Assembly: GCA_951640165.1 (NCBI GenBank)
Contig: OX621252.1
Coordinates: forward strand, 3,194,501-3,258,500
DNA length: 64,000 nucleotides
Direction of reading: 5' to 3'
From: Pseudoips prasinana
Lineage: Eukaryota; Arthropoda; Insecta; Lepidoptera; Nolidae
The notes under the pieces were generated by a model. The model ran no database searches and had not been told where the DNA came from. It saw only the letters and a program-made list of their open reading frames with translations. The position numbers were made by a program, and so were the translations under genes. Below are positions 22,416-33,508 of this stretch, piece by piece. How positions within the stretch are numbered: the stretch's first letter is position 1; every line of letters starts with the position of its first letter.

Positions 22416-23790
22416 AAAAGCAAAAGAAGACGAAAAAAAAAGCAAGCCCGGAGTTTCTTTGTGGCTTTCTTCTCCGGGTCGTCCACCTAGGTAGCTAGAG
22501 AAAACTGCAGGTTAGCTAGGGTAGGCTCCTCAGCGGCGAGGATCGCTTTGGCCCCTAATCGCGTCATCGGTGATCCCGTGCAACTGATCACACCCTCTCT
22601 TAGAATTCTGTCCTTTTGCTTCAGCGGCCCCCTGAGCTGTGGCCCAAAAGGGTGGCCTCTGGTATTAGCCGTTTAATTTATGCTACTGGTTAAGAGCCTT
22701 CTGCGCTAGCCAAATGCTCATTGCTTTCAATTCTTTAATTTTAATATTGTACAACTAAATTACAAAATAATAGATTAGTAACTTGTTATTTATTTTAGGA
22801 TTTAAGAAAATATATCTGATAAAACAGACCGCACGGACGGACTAATTATTTTTTTGTAATTTTTATACTGTATTCGAATATGTTTATGTACTGCAATTGA
22901 AATTAATGTTACTGTTTTTAAACTGAAATTTATTCAGCACTTGGGTATTTACATACACTTGTACTTGTCAAGCTCACAATGTATTACATAAACACAGTTT
23001 AAAAACAGTAATTAAAGCAACAATTTTTTTGAATTAGTCCATCCGTGCGGTCTGTTTCGTCACATATATTTTTAATATCCTTAAATAAATAATAAATAGC
23101 AAGTCACTAAGCTATTATTGTTACATTTAGCAATAGTATATCAAATTAAAGAATTGAACAACGAGCAGTTGGCTAGCGCAAAGGGGTTAACAGTACAGGA
23201 GAACAAGCCTATTTAGCTATAAAAACAGCATGTAAATATCAACAAACTTTAAAATATAAAAGCATCTAGAAATGAAATGAAATGAAATGAAATTTATTCA
23301 GCACTTGGGTATTAACATACACTTGTACTTGTCAAGTTCACAATGGAGTACATAAACGTAGTCGAATATAGTATAAAAATTACAAAATATAATTATTAGT
23401 CTAAAAAAAATTATCTATTATTTTGAAATTTAGTTGCACAATATTAAAATTAAAGAATTGAAGGCAATGAGCATTTGGCTAGCGCAGAAGGCTCTTAACC
23501 AGTACCTTAAATTAAACGATTAATACCCGAGGCCACCCTTTTAGGGTTCGGGCCACAGCTCAGGGGGCCGCTGAAGCAAAAGGACAGAATTCTAAGAGAG
23601 GGTGTGATCAGTTGCACGGATCACCAATGACGTGTTAAGGGGCCAGAGCGATCCTCGCCGCTGAGGAGCCTACCCTAGCTAACCTGCGGCTTTCTCTAGC
23701 TACCTAGGTGGACGACCCGGAGAAGAAAGCCACAAAGAAACTCCAGGCTTGCTTTTTTCGTCTTCTTTTGCTTTTTTTTTTTTTTTTTTT
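22416..23790. repeat. Three LINE 3'-end copies in opposed orientation
   Basis: 22416-22925 (plus) and 23268-23790 (minus) are inverted copies of the same roughly 500-bp sequence (cctaggtagctagag, gcggccccctgagctgtgg). A shorter minus copy lies at 22926-23215. The minus copies end in reversed aataaatttcatttca repeats, so this is a LINE 3' UTR with a short simple-repeat tail. Another copy is at 60830-61345. No coding sequence remains. Confidence 0.7.
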
Positions 23791-23885
23791 TTTTAATTTT
23801 ATTAAAAAAAAAAAAATATTAGTTAATTCACAATTCAAATCACAATGTTTATAATCGGTAATCTGTGTATGGATTACTTCTGATA

Positions 23886-24205
23886 AATGTTAAAAAGGAC
23901 GACAAACGAGCAAGCGTGTCACCTGATGGTAAGTGATCACCGCCGCCCATGGACACTGGCAACACCAGAGGTGTCACGGTGCGTTGCCGGCCTTTAAGAG
24001 TCAGCAAACAAGTGTTGCTGACCAGTCACTCCTCACCCCAATGAGATCTTGCGACCTTAGTCACACGCTGAAACACAACATTAAAGTTGTTATTATTAAA
24101 GAACGTCTTCTGTAAGGTGGAGGTACTTCCCCAGTGGGGCTGCTCTTTGAGCGAATGAACGCTGTGCCCTACCTCTTTTAAAATTACAGGGAAATCTGCG
24201 AAACC
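23886..24205 (+). repeat. Dispersed SINE-like repeat
   Basis: Starts ggacgacaaacgagcaagcg and ends ...gccctacctcttttaaaatt. An inverted copy is at 57035-57345 and part is at 60000-60095. An A/T-rich tract precedes it. Confidence 0.65.
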
Positions 24206-24237
24206 AAGGAGTAGGACACATATACAGTTCAATATAT

Positions 24238-24491
24238 TGACGGTCACCGAAGCCTAGTTGGTAGTGCTCCTGCCTACAAAGTTGGTGGTCCTGGGTTCGA
24301 ATCCCGGTAAGTGCAAATATTTGTGTGATGAGCACGAATATTTGTTTCTGAGTCATGGATGTTTTTTATGTATATAAGTCTCTCTATCTATATAAGTATG
24401 TTTATCGTCGCCTGGTACCCATAGTACAAGCTTTGCTTAGTTTGGGGCTAGGATGATCTGTGTGACATTGTCCCCAGATATTATTATTATA
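24238..24491 (+). mobile_element. S1 SINE
   Basis: Full S1 copy with an intact B box ggttcgaatcccgg near 24295, ending tgtccccagatattattatt. Confidence 0.85.
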
Positions 24492-24644
24492 ATTATTATT
24501 ATAAAAAAATGGTAAGCAAGTATATGGCCTATCTGATTGAAAGCGGTCACTATGGATGTATGTATGTATGTCTGCATCACTGTCTCCCGTTTGTATGATA
24601 TTTTTGTCTCCTTGCATATTGAAATGTTACATTAACAATATCCT

Positions 24645-25035
24645 GGGACATTATTTACACACGGCCATCTGATCCCAAGCAAACTAAGCAGAGCTTGTAA
24701 TGATGTTGTCCTCCCGACCGATTTCGGCCTCGGCGGTCAGTCTCAATAGAGACTAGCCAATTGCGCTGGACATATTATAGTGCACAAGTGTGTGCGCAAA
24801 CACAGGGGCACTTTCTATTCCATCACTCTCATGATCCGATGGGACGACTAGTGACACGACCGGAAAGTTCAGGTACAGGACCGACGGTTTTACGTGCTCT
24901 CCGAGGCACGGCGGTGTAATACCGGTTACTTCCAGACTTCGGGCTGATACTGAGAAATTTCTTTTTACGGAAAAATCCCAATATCACTTTTTAGCCCAAC
25001 CTGGGATTTGAACCGCCAGACCAACGAGGCAGTCA
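24645..25035 (-). mobile_element. S2 3' end followed by S3 SINE
   Basis: 24645-24700 is the reversed S2 tail. 24706-25035 is a reversed S3 SINE (gccaattgcgctggacatat, gggatttgaaccgccagacc). Confidence 0.7.
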
Positions 25036-25107
25036 AAAAACGAGGCTTGTAATATGGCAACCAGATAACTGATATTCCTACTACTTTTGTAAATACATAA
25101 TTATATA

Positions 25108-25650
25108 GATAACTAGCGGCCCGGTACGTGCTTCGCTACGTATAGACATAGTAATAAAAAAAAACTTGTGTGTACTTATGTACACGCGTTAGAAGTTATA
25201 CTTCTTAATATACAACTTGAACATAGTTATCAATTTTCATACCACCTAGAACTAACATGCTGTTATTTTTACGATGCGCGCGCATCGTAAAAATTCACTC
25301 TCATACCACCTAGAACTAACTTCATGCTGTTAAATTTTTTGGTGTCGGTGTGCGCGCGCATCGTAAAAATTCACTCTCATCATTTTTCTCCATCGCGCCA
25401 AAAGAAGTATAACTTCAAAAACATGATTATTAACATGATTATTATATAAATGAATTATTCAAACAAAAAAATATAGAAATATGTTTTATTACACTTGTTC
25501 AAGAATTTTTTTAAATTTTCTTTACGTATAAACCTTCCCTGGACTTCCACGAATTATTCAAGACCAAAATTAGCCAAATCGGTAAAGGCGTTGTTGAGTT
25601 ATAACATTACAACGAAAAGTGGCATTGATTTTTATATATATATAGATTAT
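25108..25650 (-). mobile_element. Helitron-like element with internal palindrome
   Basis: The left end (ctagcggcccggtacgtgct) and right end (ttatatatatatagatta) fit a reversed Helitron. It contains a perfect 28-bp palindrome at 25266-25293 and one 76-bp repeat step (cgtaaaaattcact at 25285 and 25361). The core is shared with 32108-32430, where the step occurs twice. Confidence 0.6.
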
Positions 25651-25795
25651 ACCCAGACTCAGGACAAACAGACATATTCATGCGCACAAATATCTGTACT
25701 GGGTGGGAATCGAACCCACGACCTCCGGCGTGAAAAGCAAGCATTTGCCAACCACGCCAACAGTCCCGTCAAAATGGTTTAGGTAATTGTTATAA
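25651..25795 (-). mobile_element. S2 SINE
   Basis: Reversed S2 with B-box complement gtgggaatcgaacccacgac. Confidence 0.8.
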
Positions 25796-26238
25796 TCTCT
25801 CAGGATGATAATATGTGTGCTTTTTTGTTTATAACCGACGTCAAAAGAACGAGGTTATCAATATGACTAAAATATAATATTTTCTACGTTATTTGTGATT
25901 TTCCAGTGGATTTAAGTAATGTTTAGTAACGTCACATACAGTGATACTACACACCAACGTCACAAACCGATCTGTCGTACTCGTCGGAGAACAGTACGAC
26001 CGCGAACGGGCGACCACCAGCGCCCTCCATGACCCTTAGTTTGCATATCGAATTGATTAAATGCCCCCTCCGAACCTAAATCAGACGGGATGTCCGCGTC
26101 TTGTATTAACGTAGCGCGAAAGTTGCACAAAGCATCTATAACACGAAATAACTCTTATGCATCTCCCAGCTAGTAACCGCTCAGAGTCGATGTTCGAACC
26201 CCACAGTGGGTGCCCGGGTACTTAGTTTGTAGTATTAG
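25796..26238. other. Unassigned intronic sequence
   Basis: No gene or repeat is recognised; the middle part, about 25950-26240, is less AT-rich than its surroundings. Confidence 0.3.
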
Positions 26239-26588
26239 CTGCCTCGTTGGTCTAGCGGTAGCGTGTTCACCCGCAGCGAACGAGGTCCTGGGTTAAAATC
26301 CCGGGTCGAGTCGAAATGATTTTGGGAATTTACTGTTAAAAGAAAATGTCTCAGCATCAGCCCGAAGTCTTGGAGTTGGCGGTATTACACCGTAAGCCGT
26401 CGGTCCTGTACCTAAACTCTTTCCGGTCGTGTCGCTAGGCGTCCCATCGTATCATGAGAGTGATGGAATAGAAAGTGCCCATGTGTTTGCGCACACACTA
26501 TAATATGTCCTGCGCAATTGGCTAGTCTCCATTGAGACTGGTCGCCGTGGCCGAAATTCGGTCGGGAGGACATTATTATTATTATTAT
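26239..26588 (+). mobile_element. S3 tRNA-derived SINE, full copy
   Basis: The head tgcctcgttggtctagcggt and B-box-like gggttaaaatcccgg resemble a tRNA. The 3' end has a near-palindrome (tagtctccattgagactggt), then ggaggac and an att repeat. Confidence 0.85.
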
Positions 26589-27220
26589 AACGTAGCTAAT
26601 ATAGGTGGTTTGCTTAGTGCGTAGTGTTAGTATTTGCTGACATGGCGGCCAGCTTCGTACAGCTAATTCTTTGAAATGTTTACCGTCTTAGCGACGCTAT
26701 AAAGTACTTCCTACTATATTGATATCAACCTGAGAATCTAATGATCCTCCGATCAGCAAAAAAATCGCCCAAGTATGAATTACAGTCGGGCGCCGTGGGT
26801 CAGTACCGTTAAATGTACATATAAGTTAAATGGTGACCGACACGTTTTGATCTTTTTATTATTATACAACATTGTTTACAGGTATTAACGCGAATAACCT
26901 TTATTTTTATTTTCCCGATGTTTCGACCATGTTGCATAGATCACGATCTACATCGATCATCGATCTACATACGATCCACAAACAATAGCAATACGATATG
27001 ATATATATTTACTTTTTACTACTATAGTCGGGCCAAATATTCTACGCCCACCGGTTTACGTTACGTTGTTGAATTTTGATTTAATGTCAAATGTGATCTA
27101 TTAAATTGGCCCTACTATAGTAAACATTTTACTAAATATTTTATTGACAACGGCAACGTATAAATGTTTGGATACTACTTTGGGCTCAATCTGATGAAAC
27201 CTTTTGTAGATACATACGTA
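26589..27220. other. Unassigned intronic sequence
   Basis: AT-rich; no gene recognised. Confidence 0.3.
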
Positions 27221-27505
27221 TATAGATAACACCCAGAATCAGGACAAACAGACATGTTCATGCACACAAATATCTAACCTGGGGCTCTACCGCCTATATC
27301 GGCTTCCATGAGCACTTGTGACGTCATAAATGGTCCGCAATCGATTGTCAACGTTAAAGCCGATTTAATGATTGATTAAGTCATTTTTAATTTATTTGAA
27401 CGCCATTTATGAAATCGATGTTCGGCGACTTAGCCGGTAGAGCCCCTGGGTGGGAATCGAACCCACGACCATGGGCGTGGAGGGCAAATAGCCATCTACC
27501 ACTAC
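27221..27505 (-). mobile_element. S2 SINE split by a MITE M1
   Basis: A reversed S2 is interrupted by M1 at 27282-27445 (about 164 bp, internally shortened). CTG flanks the MITE on both sides (27279-27281 and 27446-27448). The uninterrupted target is seen at 25698 as tactgggtggg. Confidence 0.85.
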
Positions 27506-27718
27506 CAAATATTTTATTGATAATAATTTATAAATGTTTGGGTACTACTTTTAGCCCTATCTGATGAAACCATTTGTTAAGTAACCATTCTTATTCATAA
27601 TTAAGCCACAACATGCTTAGCAGTCAGGATCACTACCCATTAGATCAATAACAACAAAATAAGTAAATATATTATTATAATACATACATACATAATAATA
27701 TAATAATACATATTATTA

Positions 27719-27917
27719 ACTAGCTGTGCCCCGCGGTTTTACCCGCGTTAAACTTTATAAAATATGGCCTATGTGTTATCCTAACTATAAAAATTTGCCT
27801 ATGTTGTTGCTAGGGTCTAGACCATCTGTATACCAAATTTCATTCTAATCCGTTCAGTAGTTTTGACCTGAAACAGTAACAGACAGACAGAGTTACTTTC
27901 GCATTTATATTATTAGG
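27719..27917 (-). mobile_element. Lep1-like Helitron
   Basis: The reversed end ctagctgtgccccgcggttt is followed by the usual body, ending at tatattattaggttt. Confidence 0.7.
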
Positions 27918-28337
27918 TTTAACAATAAACATACATAAATAAGTAGTTGCTGAAATATTCTGGAGTGACAGACGGACGGACAGCCCTACTCAGAGGTCCC
28001 TTTTTGACATTTTGGTACGGACCCTTAGCAATACAAACACATGCACGTAGAAGTTGTGTAAATGTATCGCGTAAATGTAATACGTTTATCAAGGATATCG
28101 AGTTACGGAATAACTGCGACGGTCAAAGTATCAAAACATGTTCTGTGGCACGATGTGAACAGCTGTGCAGTCGAGAATATAATTATTCAGCTACGCGTGT
28201 GTAGGCCTGTGTCACTCAGCAGGCACTACAACGTGTAGTCAGCCCTGTGGTACTCGGCACTTTCAATTCAATACTACCGTAAGGGAGGACCGTGCGTCAT
28301 TCTTTAATTTACCTTGCGTCATTCTTTAATTTAATTA

Positions 28338-28490
28338 ACCGTAGCCTAGTTGGTAGTGCTCCTGCCTACGAAGCTGGTGGTCCTGGGTTCGAATCCCGGT
28401 AAGTGCAAATATTTGTGTGATGAGCACGAATATTTGTTTCTGAGTCATGGATGTTTTCTATGTATATAAGTATTTATCTATCTATATAAG
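28338..28490 (+). mobile_element. S1 SINE inserted in the satellite
   Basis: 3'-truncated S1 with the intact box ggttcgaatcccgg. The satellite motif gtcattcttta lies just before it (twice) and again just after, at 28492, which fits a target duplication in the array. Confidence 0.8.
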
Positions 28491-29094
28491 TTGTCATTCT
28501 TTAGGCACAGCAAAGGGTAGTCACGCTTCTGTCACCCGATACTACAACGTGTAGTCAGCCCCGTATCACTCTGCACTTTCAATACTACGCTAAGAGAGTA
28601 CCGTGTGTCATTCTTTAGGCACAGCAAAGGGTAGTCAGGCTGTTGTCACCCGATACTACAACGTGTAGTCAGCCCCGTATCACTCTGCACTTTCAATACT
28701 ACGCTAAGAGAGTACCGTGTGTCATTCTTTAGGCACAGCAAAGGGTAGTCACGCTTCTGTCACCCGATACTACAACGTGTAGTCAGCCCCGTATCACTCT
28801 GCACTTTCAATACTACCGTAAGAGAGTACCGTGTGTCATTCTTTAGGCACAGTAAAGGGTAGTCAGGCTTCTTTCACCCGATACTACAACGTGTAGTCAG
28901 CCCTGTATCACTCTGCACTTTCAATACTACGCTAAGAGAGTACCGTGTGTCATTCTTTAGGCACAGTAAAGGGTAGTCGGGCTTCTGTCGCCCGATACTA
29001 CAACGTGTAGTCAGCCCCGTATCACTCTGCACTTTCAATACTACGCTAAGAGAGTACCGTGTGTCATTCTTTAGGCACAGTAAAGGGTAGTCAG

Positions 29095-29918
29095 TAGAGT
29101 TGTGTCGCTCGCGAGCGAAAGATATAAATGATATATAATCCTACCCAAAGAGCGAGTATATCAATCGCTCACCAGTTTCTAAACTATATCTTTATATCCG
29201 AATCATATGATTCATTTTGGATGAACTCAAACCGGCACAGACTTGATGAGTAAAAGATACATCGCTCCCTTGTGAAAGAGAGAGATAGTCGTTCCAACTG
29301 CGCGTGTGTATCTAAGTGAGCGGGAATCGAAAGAATAGCAGAAAGAAGTCTACGTTATAGTTTGGTAACAAAGCACAAAATGGTTTGCGTTGCTTATCAA
29401 ATTTCCCGTTTCATTTGTTGCATTTTGTAAACAATAACGTAATTTGATTTTTGAACGAAATAGTGTTATTGTACTATTTTATTGTAAGTGGTTATTGCTT
29501 TTAATTTTATTTGGTGTCTCGCGTGATTTGCCCCGTGTGTGCACTTTAATGTATAATTAAATGACTATAACTGTAAATATAAATCCCTGATAACATGAGC
29601 AAACATCTGAACAGATCTCCATAAATTATAGCTAAAACCGCGTCAAAATCAGTCCATTCGTTGGGGAGCTACGATGCCACAATCAGATATTTTTTTACGT
29701 TGGGATTAAATATCGTTCTACAATATCACTTATATCTTTCGCTCGCGAGCGACCCGTCGCGACGTTAGATCCCGCTCTCTCTTGGCTCTATGAATTAAAC
29801 AGTTCAGTTAATCTATACAATCTCGCTCTGACCGAGATATAAAAGAGTGATATATATCTTTGACCGAAAAGATATATATCTCTCTTTTCTTTTCAGTGAT
29901 ATATTATGCGCATCTCTA
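29095..29918. mobile_element. hAT-like MITE inserted in the satellite
   Basis: 824 bp bounded by an exact 8-bp duplication gtagtcag (29087-29094 and 29919-29926). The ends read TAGAGTTGTG and, on the other strand, TAGAGATGCG. Subterminal gctcgcgagc palindromes occur near both ends (about 29109 and 29744). There is no transposase frame. The 8-bp duplication and short TIRs fit hAT. Confidence 0.8.
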
Positions 29919-31771
29919 GTAGTCAGGCTTCTGTCACCCGATACTACAACGTGTAGTCAGCCCCGTATCACTCTGCACTTTCAATACTACGCTAAGAGAG
30001 TACCGTGTGTCATTCTTTAAGCACAGTAAAGGGTAGTCAGGCTGTTGTCACCCGATACTACAACGTGTAGTCAGCCCTGTATCACTGCACTTTCAATACT
30101 ACCGTAAGAGAGTACCGTGTGTCATTCTTTAGGCACAGTAAAGGGTAGTCACGCTTCTGTCACCCGATACTACAACGTGTAGTCAGCCCTATATCACTCT
30201 GCACTTTCAATACTACCGTAAGAGAGTACCGTGTGTCATTCTTTAGGCACAGCAAAGGGTAGTCAGGCTTCTGTCAACCGATACTACAACGTGTAGTCAG
30301 CCCTGTATCACTCTGCACTTTCAATGCTACCTTAAGAGAGTACCGTGTCTCATTCTTTACGCACAGCAAAGGGTAGTCAGGCTTCTGTCACCCGATACTA
30401 CAACGTGTAGTCAGCCCCGTATCACTCTGCACTTTCAATACTACCCTAAGAGAGTACCGTGTGTCATTCTTTAGGCACAGCAAAGGGTAGTCAGGCTTCT
30501 GTCACCCGATACTACAACGTGTAGTCAGCCCCGTATCACTCTGCACTTTCAATACTACCCTAAGAGAGTACCGTGTGTCATTCTTTAGGCACAGTAAAGG
30601 GTAGTCACGCTTCTGTCACCCGATATTACAACGTGTAGTCAGCCCTGTATTACTCTGCACTTTCAATGCTACCTTAAGAGAGTACCGTGTCTCATTCTTT
30701 ACGCACAGCAAAGGGTAGTCAGGCTTCTGTCACCCGATACTACAACGTGTAGTCAGCCCTGTATCACTCTGCACTTTCAATGCTACCTTAAGAGAGTACC
30801 GTGTCTCATTCTTTACGCACAGCAAAGGGTAGTCACGCTTCTGTCACCCGATACTACAACATGTAGTCAGCCCCGTATCACTCTGCACTTTCAATACTAC
30901 CCTAAGAGAGTACCGTGTGTCATTCTTTAGGCACAGTAAAGGGTAGTCAGGCTGTTGTCACCCGATACTACAACGTGTAGTCAGCCCTGTATCACTGCAC
31001 TTTCAATACTACCGTAAGAGAGTACCGTGTGTCATTCTTTAAGCACAGTAAAGGGTAGTCAGGCTGTTGTCACCCGATACTACAACGTGTAGTCAGCCCT
31101 GTATCACTGCACTTTCAATACTACCGTAAGAGAGTACCGTGTGTCATTCTTTAAGCACAGTAAAGGGTAGTCAGGCTGTTGTCACCCGATACTACAACGT
31201 GTAGTCAGCCCTGTATCACTGCACTTTCAATACTACCGTAAGAGAGTACCGTGTGTCATTCTTTAGGCACAGCAAAGGGTAGTCAGGCTTCTGTCACCCG
31301 ATACTACAACGTGTAGTCAGCCCTGTATCACTCTGCACTTTCAATGCTACCTTAAGAGAGTACCGTGTCTCATTCTTTACGCACAGCAAAGGGTAGTCAC
31401 GCTTCTGTCACCCGATACTACAACATGTAGTCAGCCCCGTATCACTCTGCACTTTCAATACTACCGTAAGAGAGTACCGTGTGTCATTCTTTAGGCACAG
31501 CAAAGGGTAGTCACGCTTCTGTCACCCGATACTACACCGTTTAGTCAGCACTATATCAATCTGCACTTTCAATACTACTGTAAGATAGTACCCTGTGTCA
31601 TTCGTTAAGCACAGTAACGTCAAGTCTGGGAGTAGGCAGTATTTCTCTTTCTTTTCTCTTTTAAAAGACAACGCCAGCACTATTTAAATCCCTGTGTCGC
31701 GGGGTACTTTACGAACATATAATAGACTGACACAAATTACATCCAGACTACAATTATTTATGGGTCACATG

Positions 31772-31852
31772 AATAGTGGTCCAGCGCGGGGCTCGAACCC
31801 GCGACACGAAGCGGCGAGGCGACTGTCTTGGCCGCTGCGCCACACGTGCAGA
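31772..31852 (-). repeat. tRNA-like SINE head
   Basis: The minus strand reads tgtggcgcagcggccaagac and gcgggttcgagccccgcg, matching pol III A and B boxes. No proper acceptor stem is visible, so this is a SINE head rather than a tRNA gene. Confidence 0.5.
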
Positions 31853-31884
31853 CTTACTTATTACTTACCCCCGTGCGTCAGAGA

Positions 31885-32090
31885 GCATGTAAAGCCGTCG
31901 GTCCTGTACCTGACCTCTATCCGGTCTTGTCGCTAGACGTCCCTTCGAACCATGAGAGTGATAAAATAGAAAGTGCCCGTGTTTCCGCACATACTTGCGC
32001 ACTATAATATTATTAGATTCCGCGCAAATGGCTAGTCTCCATGGAGACTGGCCGCCGTGGCCGAAATTTGGCTAGGAGGACATTATTATT
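31885..32090 (+). mobile_element. S3 SINE 3' part
   Basis: Shares gccgtcggtcctgtacctga and the gctagtctccatggagactg near-palindrome, ending ggaggacattattatta. Confidence 0.8.
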
Positions 32091-32107
32091 ATGTTTGAAA
32101 AAAAAAA

Positions 32108-32430
32108 TCTTGTGTGTACTTATGTACACGCGTTAGAAGTTATACTTCTTAATATACAACTTGAACATAGTTATCAATTTTCTTCATGCTGTTATTTTTA
32201 CGATGCGCGCGCATCGTAAAAATTCACTGTCATACCACCTAGAACTAACTTCATGCTGTTAAATTTTTTGGTGTCGGTGTGCGCGCGCATCGTAAAAATT
32301 CACTCTCATACCACCTAGAACTAACTTCATGCTGTTAAATTTTTTGGTGTCGGTGTGCGCGCGCATCGTAAAAATTCACTCTCATCATTTTTCTCCATCG
32401 CGCCAAAAGAAGTATAACTTCAATAATAAA
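32108..32430. repeat. Palindrome-rich element with 76-bp tandem
   Basis: The core of the element at 25108. A perfect 28-bp palindrome lies at 32195-32222 (arm tttttacgatgcgc). cgtaaaaattcact recurs at 32215, 32291 and 32367. It is bounded by agaagttatacttctt and agaagtataacttcaa. Confidence 0.8.
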
Positions 32431-32638
32431 CCTAAGTTGTAACAAATTTAAACAGGGTATTATATACAGTTGAGTCACTGTTCGTAGTTCATGGTTAAAC
32501 TGGTTATAAACATACCAGTAATGTAATTATTATGTATTTTTCTTTTACCCAGTTGGAAATTCGCTACATGCCTATCTGATGTTAATGGCTTTATGTTAAT
32601 AAAACAGTTTTCTTATTAGATAAAATTCTTCCATTACC

Positions 32639-32640
<2 letters not shown>

Positions 32641-32672
<32 letters not shown>
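32641..32672. repeat. TA microsatellite
   Basis: About 16 TA units. Confidence 0.95.
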
Positions 32673-32679
<7 letters not shown>

Positions 32680-32963
32680 GCATTTTAGTTAAAAAACATC
32701 CGAACTTATTCGAACATTTTGATTCCATGTCTAGACATAAAGACAAAATTAAATTACCTAGAATAAGACTAGAGATTTAAAATTGGGGGTATTTGATGAT
32801 GATGATAGAATGTTAGCGACGCACCGTAGCTTAGTTATTTTATTTATATTGGATGTAGTTGCACCTATAAACCTACTTGTTATGTTTATGTACCGGCAGT
32901 CCACACCGTTCGTGGAGCGACAATTACCATGGCAACCGTTTTTTGTTACCTTTTTCCATTTTT

Positions 32964-33098
32964 GACGGTCACCGTAGCCTAGCTGGTAGTGCTCCTGCCT
33001 ACGAAGCTGGTGGTCGTGTGTTCGAATCCCGGTAAGTGCAAATATTTGTGTGATGAGCACGAACATTTGTTTCTGAGTCATGGATGTTTTGCTATGTA
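32964..33098 (+). mobile_element. S1 SINE, 3'-truncated
   Basis: gacggtcaccgtagcctagc head and gttcgaatcccggtaag. Confidence 0.8.
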
Positions 33099-33460
33099 CG
33101 GTCCATTTTTTCTTACTTGTCTTATTTGGTAAACAAACACTACTCGGCACGAAAATCACTAGTTTCGTCATCAATCACGCACTTTTAGTTAGGTATGAAC
33201 ATCTTGATTGTTGGAAGAAACACATACTATATAAATAACACCAAAAACTGCTTCAAATTAACCATCCAAACACATTAATTCTCTTAAAATCAAAATAATA
33301 TCAGAATCCATTTTCACAGATTAATAATTATATTGGCAATTTGACATTTCAAAATGCTAGTTTGTCTTCGGAACTTAGAGAAGGGAAAAGTGAATGAATG
33401 ATTCTGACCAGTGTGAACTGTATAATTTTAATGTAAAAAAACTGAATATTAAAGCAGAAT

Positions 33461-33505
<45 letters not shown>

Positions 33506-33508
<3 letters not shown>

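Larger units (their letters stand above)
28200..31640. repeat. 114-bp satellite array, about 20 units
   Basis: Head-to-tail units of 114 bp containing gtgtcattctttaggcacag, gtcacccgatactacaacg, tgtagtcagcc and tgcactttcaatactac. Some units are 112 bp because CT is missing in atcactctgcac. Each carries the interrupted palindrome actaca-acg-tgtagt. The first unit, near 28225, and the last, near 31540, are diverged. The array is split by an S1 SINE and a hAT-like MITE. No ORF runs through it. Confidence 0.95.

Noticed and set aside
27947..28204. 85-codon ORF just before the satellite
   Set aside because: No motif; it overlaps a Helitron end and a diverged satellite unit.
28200..31640. Regularly spaced repeats resembling a CRISPR array
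   Set aside because: The whole 114-bp unit is conserved, with no variable spacers; it is a eukaryotic satellite.
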